The notes under the pieces were generated by a model that ran no database searches, was not told the origin of the DNA, and saw nothing but the letters and a program-made list of their open reading frames with translations. Position numbers and translations under genes: made by a program. From NCBI GenBank assembly GCA_012845835.1, contig JABAKD010000025.1, forward strand, positions 24,041,923-24,105,922: a stretch of DNA of 64,000 nt, written 5' to 3'. Positions 23,480 to 34,705 of the stretch are shown piece by piece. Origin of the DNA: Undaria pinnatifida. Lineage: Eukaryota > Sar > Phaeophyceae > Laminariales > Alariaceae. Each line of letters opens with the position of its first letter. Position 1 is the stretch's first letter.

Positions 23480-24592
23480 GGGCCCGAATTAACGAGCAAC
23501 TTGCCAAATCGATTTTCGATTTTTTTTCTTCATTCATTTGACCGATTCTACGATAGCCCACCCGAAACCAGCGATTTTCTTGTACGAATGCTTCGTAGCA
23601 GCTCGAAACGAGGAAGGAAACTATGAAAGAAAGGGTTTCATTCATTTTCTCGTCAGCAAGGGACAATCGAACAATGACGTCCGGGTAGCAAGGGGCACCG
23701 TATTTCAGGAGATAAAGCCGGGAGCTGGTTTTGAAACCGACGATTTCGTTAAAGAAAAGTAGGGGGGGCTACCGTAAACCGACTCATTTCATGAAACATG
23801 CTTCAAGAATTCAAAAATTCAACTTTGGTTCTTATCAAAGGAAGGGCGTAGTGCGTTCTAGGAAATGAATAAAAAAAACGAAAAACGCACAAGGGTCAAC
23901 GAAAACCCGTGGGCAACAACCGAGGTGAGCGATGGTCTGCGTCCTTCCCGGAGCGCCGCGGTTAGTGGCATATTTTTTTGCCGGCAGCGGCTTGGAGGCT
24001 ATGGCTCTAGGCGTCTTTTGGATGAGCTGGCGCCATCCCGCCGCCCTACACTGGCAGCAGCGACAGGGATATTGCGGTCGAACTTATGATTGAAATCATC
24101 ATCTTATAATGTGGTAGTTGGTCGTGCAACTTTCGAGATGCAGGGCGACGAAAAACTGGGTTCTCGACGGTCTCGATTGTTTTCGAAGCGTCGCAGGCAG
24201 TCCACGCTGTGCTAAGGACCTTTGGACGACGCGCTGCGGCTGCTCCGGTGGTCCTACCTCTCGCAATGGTGGCTTCCCGCCTCTCAATCAGCCGACGATA
24301 TGGCACCGATTCGCATGCATGGCCGGCTTGGGTTGCACAGAACAAGCCATGTCTAGGTGGACAAACTCCCTAAATTCAGTTTTCGATTTTGGACCTAATT
24401 CTACCGAGAAAGTCTTTTTTCACATCTTTGTTCAATTTGATTTTTTGTAATAACTAGAAGAATGCCTGCTTGGTATTTCATTTTTTGACCAATCAGATGC
24501 AAATTAGATTCAATTCTAAAAAAAATATCAAACTTCGATTTGGCAAGTTCCTCGTAAGTTCGATTTGGCAAGTTCCTCGTTAATCTGGGTCC
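23480..24592 (+). mobile_element. DNA transposon-like element with 3-bp target duplication, 1,113 bp, unit 1 only
   Basis: The left end GGGCCCGAATTAACGAGCAA pairs with the inverted right end GGACCCAGATTAACGAGGAA; the inverted repeat extends through ACTTGCCAAATCGA. It is flanked by TCA on both sides (23,477-23,479, 24,593-24,595), with one TCA at the unit 2 empty site. A 3-bp duplication with GGGCC-type ends suggests PIF/Harbinger, though TCA is not the usual TWA. The right inverted repeat is doubled (two copies of 'cgatttggcaagttcctcgt'). Frames at 24,046-24,450 match no transposase I know. A MITE is nested at 23,540-23,784. Confidence 0.8.
23540..23784 (+). mobile_element. MITE-2, 245 bp, nested in the 1.1-kb element
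   Basis: Ends are GACCGATTCTACGATAGCCC and, inverted, AGTCGGTTTACGGTAGCCCC, flanked by CATTT on both sides (23,535-23,539; 23,785-23,789). It aligns in reverse orientation along its whole length with the MITE at 32,804-33,052. Both keep an open frame whose end reads FQEI(K/R)PGAGFET(D/G)DFVKE. The frame is too short to be a transposase and may be a relic of the parent element. Confidence 0.85.
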
Positions 24593-24595
24593 TCA

Positions 24596-25065
24596 CATGA
24601 CATGCAAAAAAGCAATAACAGGACAAATTATTGATGAGAGCGCTTACCAGCATGGGTAGGTTCAAGTCGATGCGGGTCGTCGAGGGAAGAATGTGCTGAA
24701 TTCTTCTCGCGATGAAAATGAAGGCACGTACGTACCGCAGTGGGGATGGGGTGGAAAGGCCCGCAATACGACCCCGGAATTGAGTTTCTATTGACAGGGA
24801 GCACGAGAGTAGTACGAGGAAGAACTATAGACGATATATACAAGGGTGCCGGGCTCCCGATCGGATAATTCCGAACACACGATGACCGACAATTCAGTCT
24901 GACGACGAAACGTGTCCAGTGCGTTTATCATGATATTTGAACTGAATTAAGCATCCGGGGCCAGTAAGATGACTGACTATGTCCGCTACGTGTTCAGCTT
25001 GTAGCCACTGAGAGACGCGCATTGAGGCAGCTAGCTACTGAAATATACAAAGCATGATATATATT
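24596..25065. other. Unit 1 intergenic sequence, nothing recognised
   Basis: Collinear with 57,676-58,267. No gene or element ends are seen. Confidence 0.5.
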
Positions 25066-25330
25066 TTGAAAATAATAAAATACACTCTAAGAGACTAGCT
25101 GTGAGATTGAATATTTTGTCGAAACTCATCTATGCGAGCTGTGTGTGATACTCCGATCGCGCGAATTACGGGCTTTGTGTCCTCGTTAAGGATATAGTTC
25201 GGCGACTCCCCTTGCAACTACAGTATATCTATCAGGGTCAACAAGGTGATGTTAGGCAGTCTGTGCGCGGAAACTTCAAAAGCTGTTTCTAAGGGGGACA
25301 AAATCTGACAGCTGTGGAAGGAAATACATC
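25066..25330 (+). repeat. RPT-A dispersed repeat with RPT-B tail, copy 3
   Basis: A full-length RPT-A body is followed by the module 'gcgcggaaact ... aagggggacaaaatctgacagctgtggaagga'. It pairs with 59,776-60,025 in unit 2. Confidence 0.8.
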
Positions 25331-25680
25331 AGTCTATCAAGTGAGTACAATGCATGATACATAATTATCATCTTGATCCGAGCCTCCCAGATCGACTGCC
25401 GGTGTGTTGTCTGATCGAGGAGGAACGTGCTGACGTTGTTTCAGGCGCGAAACACGGTGGTATGATTACCTTTATCGTTCACCTCCCAGAACGCTATTGC
25501 AATGCTGCTGTTTGTTGCTAGCTGTGTTGATCGCTCACTTCTTGTACATACAGTACGCGACTACAGCGCTAACGATATTGTCATCTACGTATTTCAGACT
25601 CGAGTTTTATTATACGAAAAAATAATCATGTCAGTTTGGTCTAATCGCCAATTGGACAGGACCTATATACAAAGTAGGCG
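25331..25680. other. Unit 1 sequence, nothing recognised
   Basis: Collinear with 60,026-60,380. A short + frame at 25,502-25,783 has a partner at 60,199-60,393 with frameshifts, so it is not treated as a gene. Confidence 0.5.
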
Positions 25681-26560
25681 TCACCCGGGCACGATAGGGT
25701 CATATGCCGGGATCGGAATCCATCCACACATGATACCACCCCGCACGGTGTGGAAATCCCAACCCCACCGGCCGACCTTCTGATTAGGCTCATGGTTCGC
25801 ATGTTGAGCCAGCTCCACCTCGGGAGGATATATGGTCCCATCGCCAGTCAAGAGGTCGTTCCACATCTCTAAAACTTCCGTCGGCCGGGGAAGCAAACGC
25901 AGCTTTCTCGGGTCGACACCACCCTGAACGGTGACAAAACCTCAATCCCGTTTGCTAATCGCAGATTTGATCGAGCCCATCAGCGACGTCTTAGGCGGAG
26001 TGAGGCCCATCAATGGGGGGCATTTCCGTCGCACACGGGGAAGATAGGGTCCCATCCTCGATTCACGAATCTCCCAAATCTCTCCAGCTCCAAAAACACG
26101 AGAACAATAACGATGACCTCCCGTGTCGACACTACTGCGCACGGCTTGGAACTCCAACCATATTCGCTTACCGCTGATTGGCTGGAGCTCGGACATGAGG
26201 ACAACGCAACCATACGAGGATATAGAGTATTTTGCCTGTTTCAGAAATCTTGACAAACCGGGGATGATAACCGATTTCTCCCACGGGTCGACACAGCCCT
26301 GCACGATGGTGCGACAATCATCTATTATTTACATTGCCTTATCCATCAGTGGTTGTGCAGCTCGTAGAGCCAGGGACACTCGGGGGGGAGATAGACCAGC
26401 AAACGGGCGGGGGGCGTTTCGACGCACCCGAATAGGATAGGGCCCCATCGCCGTTGCAGAAATCTTTCCACACCCCATCAACTTCAACAAACCGGGGACG
26501 AAAACCGACTTCTCCAGGGTCGACAAAACGCCGCACGGTGTGGAAGCCTTAGCTAGCAGA
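25680..26560 (+). repeat. Degenerate tandem repeat, about 4-5 units
   Basis: Units share 'gatagggtcccatcgcc' and, about 100 bases on, 'gggtcgacacc' plus 'gcacggtgtggaa'. Occurrences lie near 25,690-25,760, 25,825-25,950, 26,040-26,160, 26,215-26,315 and 26,430-26,555. The same series is at 60,380-61,250, so the array is older than the duplication. Confidence 0.7.
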
Positions 26561-27039
26561 GGTTCGTATTCAACGCCAGCACCACAGAACAGGGTCTAAC
26601 CCGCATTCAGAAATCCTTCGAGGTATTTTCAACTGAGAAAAGTATTGGGTAACTCGCGTTACTGCTTCATATTTATTCGTATACCCCAACCTCGCGGTAC
26701 GCGGACGTTTCACTTGACCCCCTGCCTGGATAACACCTGGCAGTGTGTAACCCAAACTTCGATCGGTCGGCTCGGCCGGGGGTCGTGGATAAAAGAAACC
26801 ACCACTGACTGAGAAGTTCAGCAAGTTCAAGGACTATCATCGCATTCTGGCCTGTGATTAGAAAAGTTGTACATGGACCAATTGCGTAACATACAGCAGT
26901 CGGTCTAGCTTGAGTCGATCGGTGCAACTTGCTTGGGTTTCGTATTGTTACAGCAGCAGTAATACACTCCGCTTTTTTCCTTTTCCCCATCCCATTTATT
27001 GTGATGCTCGCACTACGCTCGCCATCCCAGTAGTGTAAC
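26561..27039. other. Unit 1 sequence before the TATA candidate
   Basis: A - frame at 26,673-27,083 (136 codons) has a partner at 61,351-61,677, but about a quarter of the shared residues differ, so it is not regarded as coding. Confidence 0.45.
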
Positions 27040-27100
27040 TCAGACGCGGGGTCATATAAAGGACTCCCCTCCCCCTTCCCCACTACGGGACATGGCCTAA
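27021..27100 (+). promoter_or_regulatory. Candidate core promoter with TATA box, unit 1
   Basis: CATATAAAGG at 27,053 is followed by the pyrimidine-rich 'actcccctcccccttcccc'. About 75 bp around it differ at only two positions from 61,715-61,795, well below the background divergence. No clear open frame follows, so it may serve a non-coding RNA or be part of an old LTR. Confidence 0.4.
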
Positions 27101-28703
27101 TTTTTATCGCGAGAAGAATTCGGCATTTTTTCCCTCGTCGATTCGCGTCGAATTGTACCTACTCACGCTGCTAGGCGATTTCAGCAGTTATAGGTCAATT
27201 TCACAAGTTCGAATCCCCTCGAGTTCGTATTCGTAAAACTTGTCGTGCGCCTTTTTCATGTGCACTATTTGACTTGCGGAAAGCGCGAGAGCGTAAGTTA
27301 GCAACAATCGATGAAAAATCGACGATCGGTGGGTGCTGAACCCTACGCGCAAAAAAAAATTAGGGCAATACCCGGGGGGGGGGCAAGGACGACACCTGTG
27401 ATCACAGCTTGTAGGTCCAGAAGCTGGAAAGTAGAAGTGTGCAAACAAAAAAGTAAACCCACTAGAAGATCAATCAGCAATCAGCAGCAAGGAGCACGTC
27501 AATTACGAAGCAACACAAACTTGTTTGTCAGTGACGTACCAACACGACCGCTTGCATTTGAGCCGCAAACGATTACAGCAACGGAGTCAGCCACCACAGC
27601 AACAACAATGCGCCATTCTCTAAAGAGTCTCGTCGGGGACAAAAAACAAACAAACTCGTATGATGCGATGCGGGACGAATGCATGCCACTCACTGGTTTA
27701 TTCCGTAGATAGGGTCGACTTTTAGTACGACCTTCGCTTGGCGTACCTTGACAACACGAGGAACGATTATTTTTCCCTTGTTTTTTGTGTCGAAAATGTA
27801 TGGTACACCTTCGCTCCATGTCTCAAAATATGTCATAGACAAAAAGCATACTATGTGTAATGGAGCATCGCTGTGTGTGGTCGGCGTGGTCCTAGTCGTA
27901 CGCACCTGCACTGCTTGCACGAGAGTACAAACCACATGTGGATTTGCCCGAACTTGTATAACACCCCCCTCGAGGCCCCGGGGACGCAGCTACCCGTAAT
28001 TCTGCTGTGTAGCTTTTTCGGGGCAGTAATCGTAACCACTACTACCTCCTCGTCGTTTTAGTCACGCGTCCGGTTACCACGTCCATATCCGTGTGTGTAC
28101 GTGTACCTACCAAAATCCAATAAATAGATGCACTACTATGATACCTACCACAGTACAGAAATTTTCTTAGAGTAAAACCTTTTTGTTTTGGGACAAAATA
28201 TGACACCAATTAAAAGATGTTGTCGTGCGAAGAATTATTGTGACAACCTCTCCATACATCAAGATCCAAAGAATAACTGGAGAGTACCGTTCAAACTACC
28301 CTTTTTTGCGCGCTTGTCGCTTATCTCGCTCAGCATCCATTCGCGTTCACGTCGAGGTGCTGAACGGATTAACCACCAAAAAACAACAGTCAGTAGCCAG
28401 CGCAACTCTTGCACCAACATAACAATGCGTTTGAAACACCACTACCTTGATAATCACACCTACCTTTAGAAATGCATCCACGTTTCGTTTTTGGCGAAAA
28501 ATATATTCAGAGTTCGTGTGGGATATTTATTATGCGGTCCTGAGAGATATATCGTTGAAGTTGGACCAATATATACGGAACGATTCCTTAGAGCGGCGAC
28601 GAAAACGACTGACAAAATATTGTTTTTTTTATCGAACTGCGATTTTTAAAAGCGACCACTCCGTTCGCTGTGTTTAATTTCCATTTTTTATGGTCTGGTC
28701 TGT
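27101..28703. other. Right end of unit 1, no gene recognised
   Basis: Collinear with 61,790-64,000. At 27,598-27,900 there is one copy of the roughly 298-bp module that is present three times in unit 2. Short frames are not conserved. Confidence 0.55.
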
Positions 28704-30254
28704 TTTGCTGTGTTCCCATACCCGGTACGCTAACATTTCACTTGCTACATACCTCGATAGATTGCGATTGTTTGGTTTACTCTGTATCACAGTGTGTGAC
28801 CACACAAAAAAGAATTGTATCTCTCTAGGATGAAGAATCGGCACGGACACTTGGTATACCGGTGTCGTTGGGTACCCCTCGAAGACAACGAATGCTCGAA
28901 CAAAGGTGCTTTACGTGAAATCTGATATTGAAAAGCAACGACATAGCAGTCGTACGACAATAGGCCAAATGCTTCGAGGTGTGACCATGAAAAAAGTGCT
29001 GTGGGGACAAAATATGAAGCCAAATTGGAAATGATGCCAACTTGGAAACAAATGCTTTCCCGTGTATGTTGTTTTCGTTCAAGCTCTGCTTATGCCAAAA
29101 TTCAAGAATAGCTCGGGCGATTACTGTCCAAAACACAAAAATTGGCGCACTTCTCGCTTGTTTCGGTACGCCCACGTAATCGATCCTGGCGAGGTGTGGA
29201 ACAGATACCGCAGAGCGTGGGGATTTTGAGCCGCCCCCCAAGGACGTGTTTCAATCGTTCAAGCCCTGCAGACGTCAAGCAAAACAAACAAACGCTCAAG
29301 CCTTGCAGACCCCATGCAAAACAAACGCTCGAGAGTATGCCACCGCAAAATTCAACACAATAGGAACCAGCTTTTGGAAATGATGCGAATTTTTGTAAAT
29401 TATCCAGGCGCTGCAGACATTAAGATACAACCAAAATCTCCGGAATTCCTCCTCGACATGCGGTGTTTTTGAACCTTCTCGCTTGTCTCGCTAGGCATCC
29501 GTCCGCGTTCGCGTCGATGTGCGAAACGGACAAACCAGGGCTAGAGGCGTTGGAGCCGCCCCCGACGCCGGCGTCCAAACAAAGAAATTTTACCGAGAAT
29601 TCCAGTTCCGCGAATCGCATACTTAAGCGCAGACGAAAACAAACTCTTGACCGAGACGCTTAAATAAAAAAATGATGTTTTATATGTGTATTCAATACAG
29701 TAAGCTCACCAGGCTGCTTGCACGGAAGCATTTATCCATACGAATCATAATACATGCATAACTTGTGGAATTATCGTAAATGCCTCCGATGTGACTGCAG
29801 CGTATATGGTATATGTATGCATACTGTTGAAAACATGGAGGTGTGTTGCTGGGTGGTATCACATTGTACAGGGGTGGTATACAACAATCTTGTTTGCTGT
29901 GTTATAGTGGATTAGACAAGGACAATGGGCTCATCAAGATAAAAACCTCTGTGTAACCCTACGGTAGGGTGCTTCCTTTCTCTCAAGTTCGCTATTAGTT
30001 GGAGAACAAGAAAACTGTTCATGCACGTACGTAAAACAGTGTACCAGTAATCAAAATGACAGTTCAGGCCGAGTGCATAAACACCACGCCCTGCTGCTGC
30101 TATAAAGTTGCACCTGTTGCTGATTGCTACTTACGCGGCCATTTCAAAATTTTGATACTGGTATACAATAGATTTTCACGGAGTTGGTATAATGCACGGA
30201 TATATAATCATTGCAATCCACGTGGAACATTCAAAATATTGCAATTTTGTGTGT
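28704..30254. other. Spacer between the two duplication units
   Basis: The only part with no partner in the window. It holds two loosely similar stretches (29,147-29,240 and 29,475-29,575), each running from 'cttctcgcttgt' to 'gagccgccccc', and a weaker echo of 28,305-28,385. 'aagccctgcagacgtcaagc' repeats with changes at 29,259 and 29,297. No gene is seen. Confidence 0.5.
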
Positions 30255-30661
30255 GCGGCGACCGAGCCGAACAATTAACTCTATCAGCGGTACAGCACGA
30301 TTTAACTCCACACGCTTTGCCGAAAGTATTTTGTTTACTATTCACTCTATCAGAAGCACTTTGGACGTTACATTGTGATGTCATCTACGGTGGCCATGTC
30401 GGTTCAATTTTTTTTTTGCAGCGTTCCGACCGACTAATTTGTGCGATTGGTAACATACCGCCTCGGATGGCCTGTAATTTTCCGTGTTGAGATAATTTGG
30501 ATGGGTTTTGTACGATAAAACTGGGGTTATGTACTTGAGATAACCAGAACATTGATCGGAGGCACGATCTTCCGATATCAGAAGCCATCCGGGGCTCTGG
30601 TGGAATCGAGAAAAGCTACGTCTCTACGAAGGCCACAAAAGTGAGTAGTCAATGAGGACCT

Positions 30662-32740
30662 TCTGAATTGGCAGACAAGCAGGGGACACTCTGTGTCTCC
30701 GCCCGATACCTTTATACTGTGGCGTCGTTTTAAGCTTTACTTGCTATTGTGGCAGCGTTCCTCCAATCTCTCCTTTTTTTTTCGCAGGGATTTTGCTTTT
30801 GCTTTTGATCGAGCCCACAACCTCTGTTCCTTCACGGGTGGTTTCTCATCTGAGGAAGCGCCCTTCCTCTTACAACGGCGACCACAACAGTAGTGAGATG
30901 GCAGGGGTACCTCTTGTTGGTCGCCGGGCACGTACCAAATGGACGACCATTTCCAACTACGTGCGGACGACACATCTCTCCGGAGCAAACTTGTCGTCTC
31001 GGCTTTGGTCAAATCAGTTCGTCACCAGCTGTGAGTCCATGGACCACTCCGCAGCGGAACTGCCCAAACGCTATCCATCAGGAGCAGCCATCTCGTCTCG
31101 GCGTTCGTCGCACCAGTTCCCCGCTAGCTGGTCGCATGGACCACTCCGCAGCGGACCTGCCCAAGCCCCATCCATCAGACTTGTTCGCTCCGCGCTCAGC
31201 CAGCATGTTGCACTGCACATCTCGGCGAGCTGCCAGCACAAGCCCCAAGATCGCCCGTCGACATGTACTTCTTTTTTGCGCTTCGGGGCTGAGGCGTATA
31301 CACGACGCGCAACGGACAAGCACGCTGCAGTCAACCTTTTGAGGGACCAGCGACGTGGACTTCGCTTGCTGAGAGAGCCCATCGTCCTGCATACACCTTT
31401 GCTGACGGCGCCAGACCGTCAATCGCGAGACCCCATGGACTACGGGCACCGCGCTCTAACAGCTCATGTCGGGGCTCCTTCCTTGTGGTCCTCCCTGGGA
31501 AGGAACAGGAGGTGCTCGTGGATTACTTTTCCGTTCTCGTTTCACGAATCTTTCCAGTACACGCGTTATCGTATGGCTTCCAGTACATACGACGATCCGT
31601 CCTGCTCGTCGATCAAACTGCTGCGCTCCCTATCTGGCGAAAATAGTTCAGCAACAAATTGGACGCAACACGGACTCCTCTCCGATTTGTCGCGATCACC
31701 AGCGTTCCGCTGCGTCACGTAGCTCCGACCACCATCATGTTCGCAGCGCTACCAACTTCAGTGCAGCATGAAGGGCTCGCTGTCAATACATGCCACATAC
31801 CGCCAGATTATCTGCTGTAGAAGTCAATGTACAGCAGCCGAGCCGTCAACTTTGCCCCTGCACATCCACCACATAGCTCGACCCTTCACTGCCCCAGCGT
31901 CCACAGTTACAGCACTGCAGCTCTGACACTCTCCGCTGCTGTGCTACTCCTCCTCGAAAGCTTACTTCGACAGTTTGTTTCGTCTTGGCCCTCCCGTGAC
32001 TAGACCTTAAATATAGTGCGCCCTGAAACTCTGTGCTGTTTTTTTTTGAGGCAGGGCTTTCGGCGTGTGCGATGCACTCTATTCCTCCATTCATGGGTTC
32101 GCGGGGGCTAACACCGCATTTTGTATGAGAACAGCTTCGATAGTGCGACACTGTGCAGTGCTGTCGACGCCAATGTTCCTTTGTAGTGCGGTCGGTGTGG
32201 GTACGGAATACTTTCAGCTGTTCAGGCGTTTGGCCGTCTTCCTGCTGACGGTACTTTTGCTTCCCTTCCACAAAGCTGCTAGGATAAATGCTGAACTATA
32301 TTTTTGCAGCTGTCACAACGGATACTGTTTGTTGCAACGTGGTTTATGCTTGGCGGAGACGCTGGGCACTTTACCTTTGGCGCAAACGCTGCCTTTCGGC
32401 TGCGGTTGGTACATGTGCTGCCCTTCCATTTGCTGCTAGGGTCTATGCTGGCATTTTTTCCTCTGCACATGTTCGGGCAGATACTGCCCGTTACAGTGCG
32501 TTTACTGCAGTTCGCAGAGATACTGCACTTCACAACTTTTTATTGTGCAAGTGGGGATCAGCCCGTTTAATGGGGCACTTGGGGGCAACCAACCTTTCTA
32601 TTCGGCTGTGGGCGTACACACCTTTTCTACAGCTGGTATTGGCGTTATATTACCCTTTTTGAGGCAGTTGGTGTTGTCGTCACCCGTTGTCAAAGGAGCA
32701 ATCTTGCAGCAATCAGCACTAGTGCAGGCTCGACCGTCCC
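30662..32740 (+). repeat. LTR-like start and 5' region, unit 2
   Basis: Partner of 407-2,490. The first 65 bases again carry 'gaattggcagacaagcaggg' and 'gacactctgtgtctccgccc', found a third time at 42,401. A 309-codon frame at 30,793-31,722 is open only because of small indels; its unit 1 counterpart is broken, so it is not called as a gene. Confidence 0.5.
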
Positions 32741-33430
32741 TCTATAGTGTGGTCGGTGGGGGAACCGCCTTGTCCGGACGCTTTACTACCCATCTTGGTG
32801 TGGGCGTCGTTCTACGGTAGCCCCCCCAACGTTTCTTTAACGAAATCGCCGGTTTCAAAACCAGCGCCTGGTCGTATCTCCTGAAATGCGGTGTCCCTCG
32901 GCACCCCGACGTCATCGATCGATAGACCTTTGCACACAGGAAAATATATGAATACATTTTTCTCCAGAGTATCCTTCCTTGCGTCGAGCAGCGGTGATGC
33001 GTTCGTGAAAGAAAATCGCTGGTTTTGAGGAGGGGCTGTCGTAGAATCGCTCGTGGTTGGAATTGCCGCTACCTTTTGACATAGCAGCGATAGTACGGCA
33101 ATTAGCACTACTTTAGGCGCGATTGGCCCCTGTAGTGCAGACAGCGGGGAAAATGCTTTGTTCGGGGGGTATACGGCCCATCTTCGTGCGGTTGGTACCT
33201 ATGGACACAGCAACGATAACGCAGCAAGCAGCACAATTGTAGGTGCGAACGCCCCCCTATAGTGCGGTTGGTGGGGAAACGACTTTGTTCGGGGGTTACA
33301 CGGACCATCTTTGTGCGGTTGGTATTGTTGGTACCTATGGGCACAGCAACGACAATGCAGCGAGCAGCACTATTGTAGGCGCCACCATCTCCCTAGAGTG
33401 CGGTCATAGGGATAACTTCTTTGTTCAAGC
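32740..33430 (+). repeat. Tandem repeat, about 132-bp unit, interrupted by a MITE
   Basis: Units start near 32,748, 33,130, 33,258 and 33,390. The MITE at 32,804-33,052 splits the first unit. Confidence 0.85.
32804..33052 (-). mobile_element. MITE-2, 249 bp, unit 2 only
   Basis: Ends are GCGTCGTTCTACGGTAGCCC and, inverted, GAGCGATTCTACGACAGCCC, flanked by GTGG (32,800-32,803; 33,053-33,056). Unit 1 has the empty site near 2,560. In reverse complement it aligns end to end with the nested MITE at 23,540-23,784. Confidence 0.85.
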
Positions 33431-33474
33431 GTTGTACTGACCTTGTCCCCTGATTGATACATGGACAACCCTCG

Positions 33475-34420
33475 ACGATGCTATCCTCCCTAGACTACTG
33501 TTGAAGCGGATGCTGTCCGTTCATTGTTGCATACGGTTGGCGGCGCGATCCTCTAATCCCCTACACTACTGTTGAAGCGGATTCTGTCCGTTTATTGTTG
33601 TATACGGTTGGCAGCGCGATCCTCTACTTGTCCTACACCCCCGCTACACTACTGTTGGGGCAGATGCTGTCCGTTTTGTATAAGGTTGGCTGCGCGATGG
33701 TCTACTGTTCTATCCCCCCTTACACTACTATTAGGGAAGATGCTGCCCGTTTTTTTATGTGCGGTTGGCTGCGCGAACCTCTACTGTGCTACCCTCCTGC
33801 ACTCGTGTTGGGCGACCCTTCACTGTGCTACCCCCCTACACTGCACATAGGTTAAATGCTGCATGTTTTAGAGCGACGAGAGCGTCGGCGGTTTGGGTGA
33901 CCCTATGCTGTGCTACCCCAGTGTACTGCACCTGGGGTATATGCTGCCAGTTTTTGTGCAACGAGCATCGACGTGTTGGGTGAACCCTTATTGTGCTACC
34001 CCGTACACTACACCTATGCTAAAAGCCGCCTGTTTTGTTGCGATGAGCGTCGACATTTTGAGTAACCCTTTACTGTGCTGCCGTCCTTCACTGCGCATGG
34101 GATAAAAACTGCTTGGTTAGGTGCGATGGGCGTTGGCTTCTTGTGCAACGCTTTACTGTGCTACCCCTCTATTACACACTGCGTCTAAGGCAAATGCTGC
34201 CTGTTTTGGTGCGATGGGTGTGGGCTATTTGGGCGACGCTTTCCTGTGCTAACCCGGCCGCCTACCATAAATGTTGCCTGTTTTAGTTCAATTAGTGCAA
34301 ATATACCTTTACTTTGTTGCACGCTCTGCACTGCGGTTGGGACCAGTGCTGCCCATTTTTGGCCGTTTTCACTTCGTTTCGTGCAGGATTTACCCGTATA
34401 CCCTACGGCCAGACTGGGCG
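33475..34420 (+). repeat. Tandem repeat, 70-85-bp unit, unit 2
   Basis: Same array as 2,955-3,900. The first two units (33,490 and 33,570) are nearly identical ('tactgttgaagcggat' then 'ctgtccgttcattgttg'), suggesting a recent extra unit here. Confidence 0.8.
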
Positions 34421-34705
34421 TTGCTCTTATGTTGCGGTTTTTGGGGATGGTACCCATCTGCTGCTGGACGGACTTGCGGCTCATATCCTGCTGTTTGCTG
34501 AATTACAGACATACCGCGGATTGCAGCAGGGGCACCACAACAATATATTTGTCTCCATAGCGTTTTCACGAGTCGTTCTCATCCCGCCATCTTCTCCCAC
34601 ACCCTCTTCTTCCGCTGCCCCCCCGACAGACAATAAGCCACAACATGTCCATCATTGAGAAAGCGGGCTATTCGGAGCAAGATGAGGTCTTCCACGCGCC
34701 CCAAT

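Larger units (their letters stand above)
1..28703 (+). repeat. Tandem segmental duplication, unit 1
   Basis: Position 1 begins inside a sequence that recurs at 30,255 and stays collinear to 28,703, which pairs with the last base of the window. Shared landmarks in order are the LTR-like start (407/30,662), gag (4,201/34,706), RNase H (9,014/39,581), the conserved island (14,475/50,716), the two-exon gene (18,614/54,843) and the TATA candidate (27,053/61,748). Ordinary sequence differs by about 6-12% by eye. Position 1 is already inside the homology, so the true left end is not seen. Confidence 0.95.

Noticed and set aside
26673-27083. 136-codon frame on the - strand
   Set aside because: The partner in unit 2 differs at about a quarter of the shared residues and has different ends, unlike the constrained gene at 18.6 kb.
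27180-27225. tRNA-like B box (gttcgaatcccc)
   Set aside because: No matching A box at a proper distance and no cloverleaf pairing could be drawn.
30793-31722. 309-codon open frame, the longest in the window
   Set aside because: The unit 1 counterpart is broken by indels, the composition follows the DNA in all frames, and it lies in the LTR/5' region of a decayed retrotransposon.
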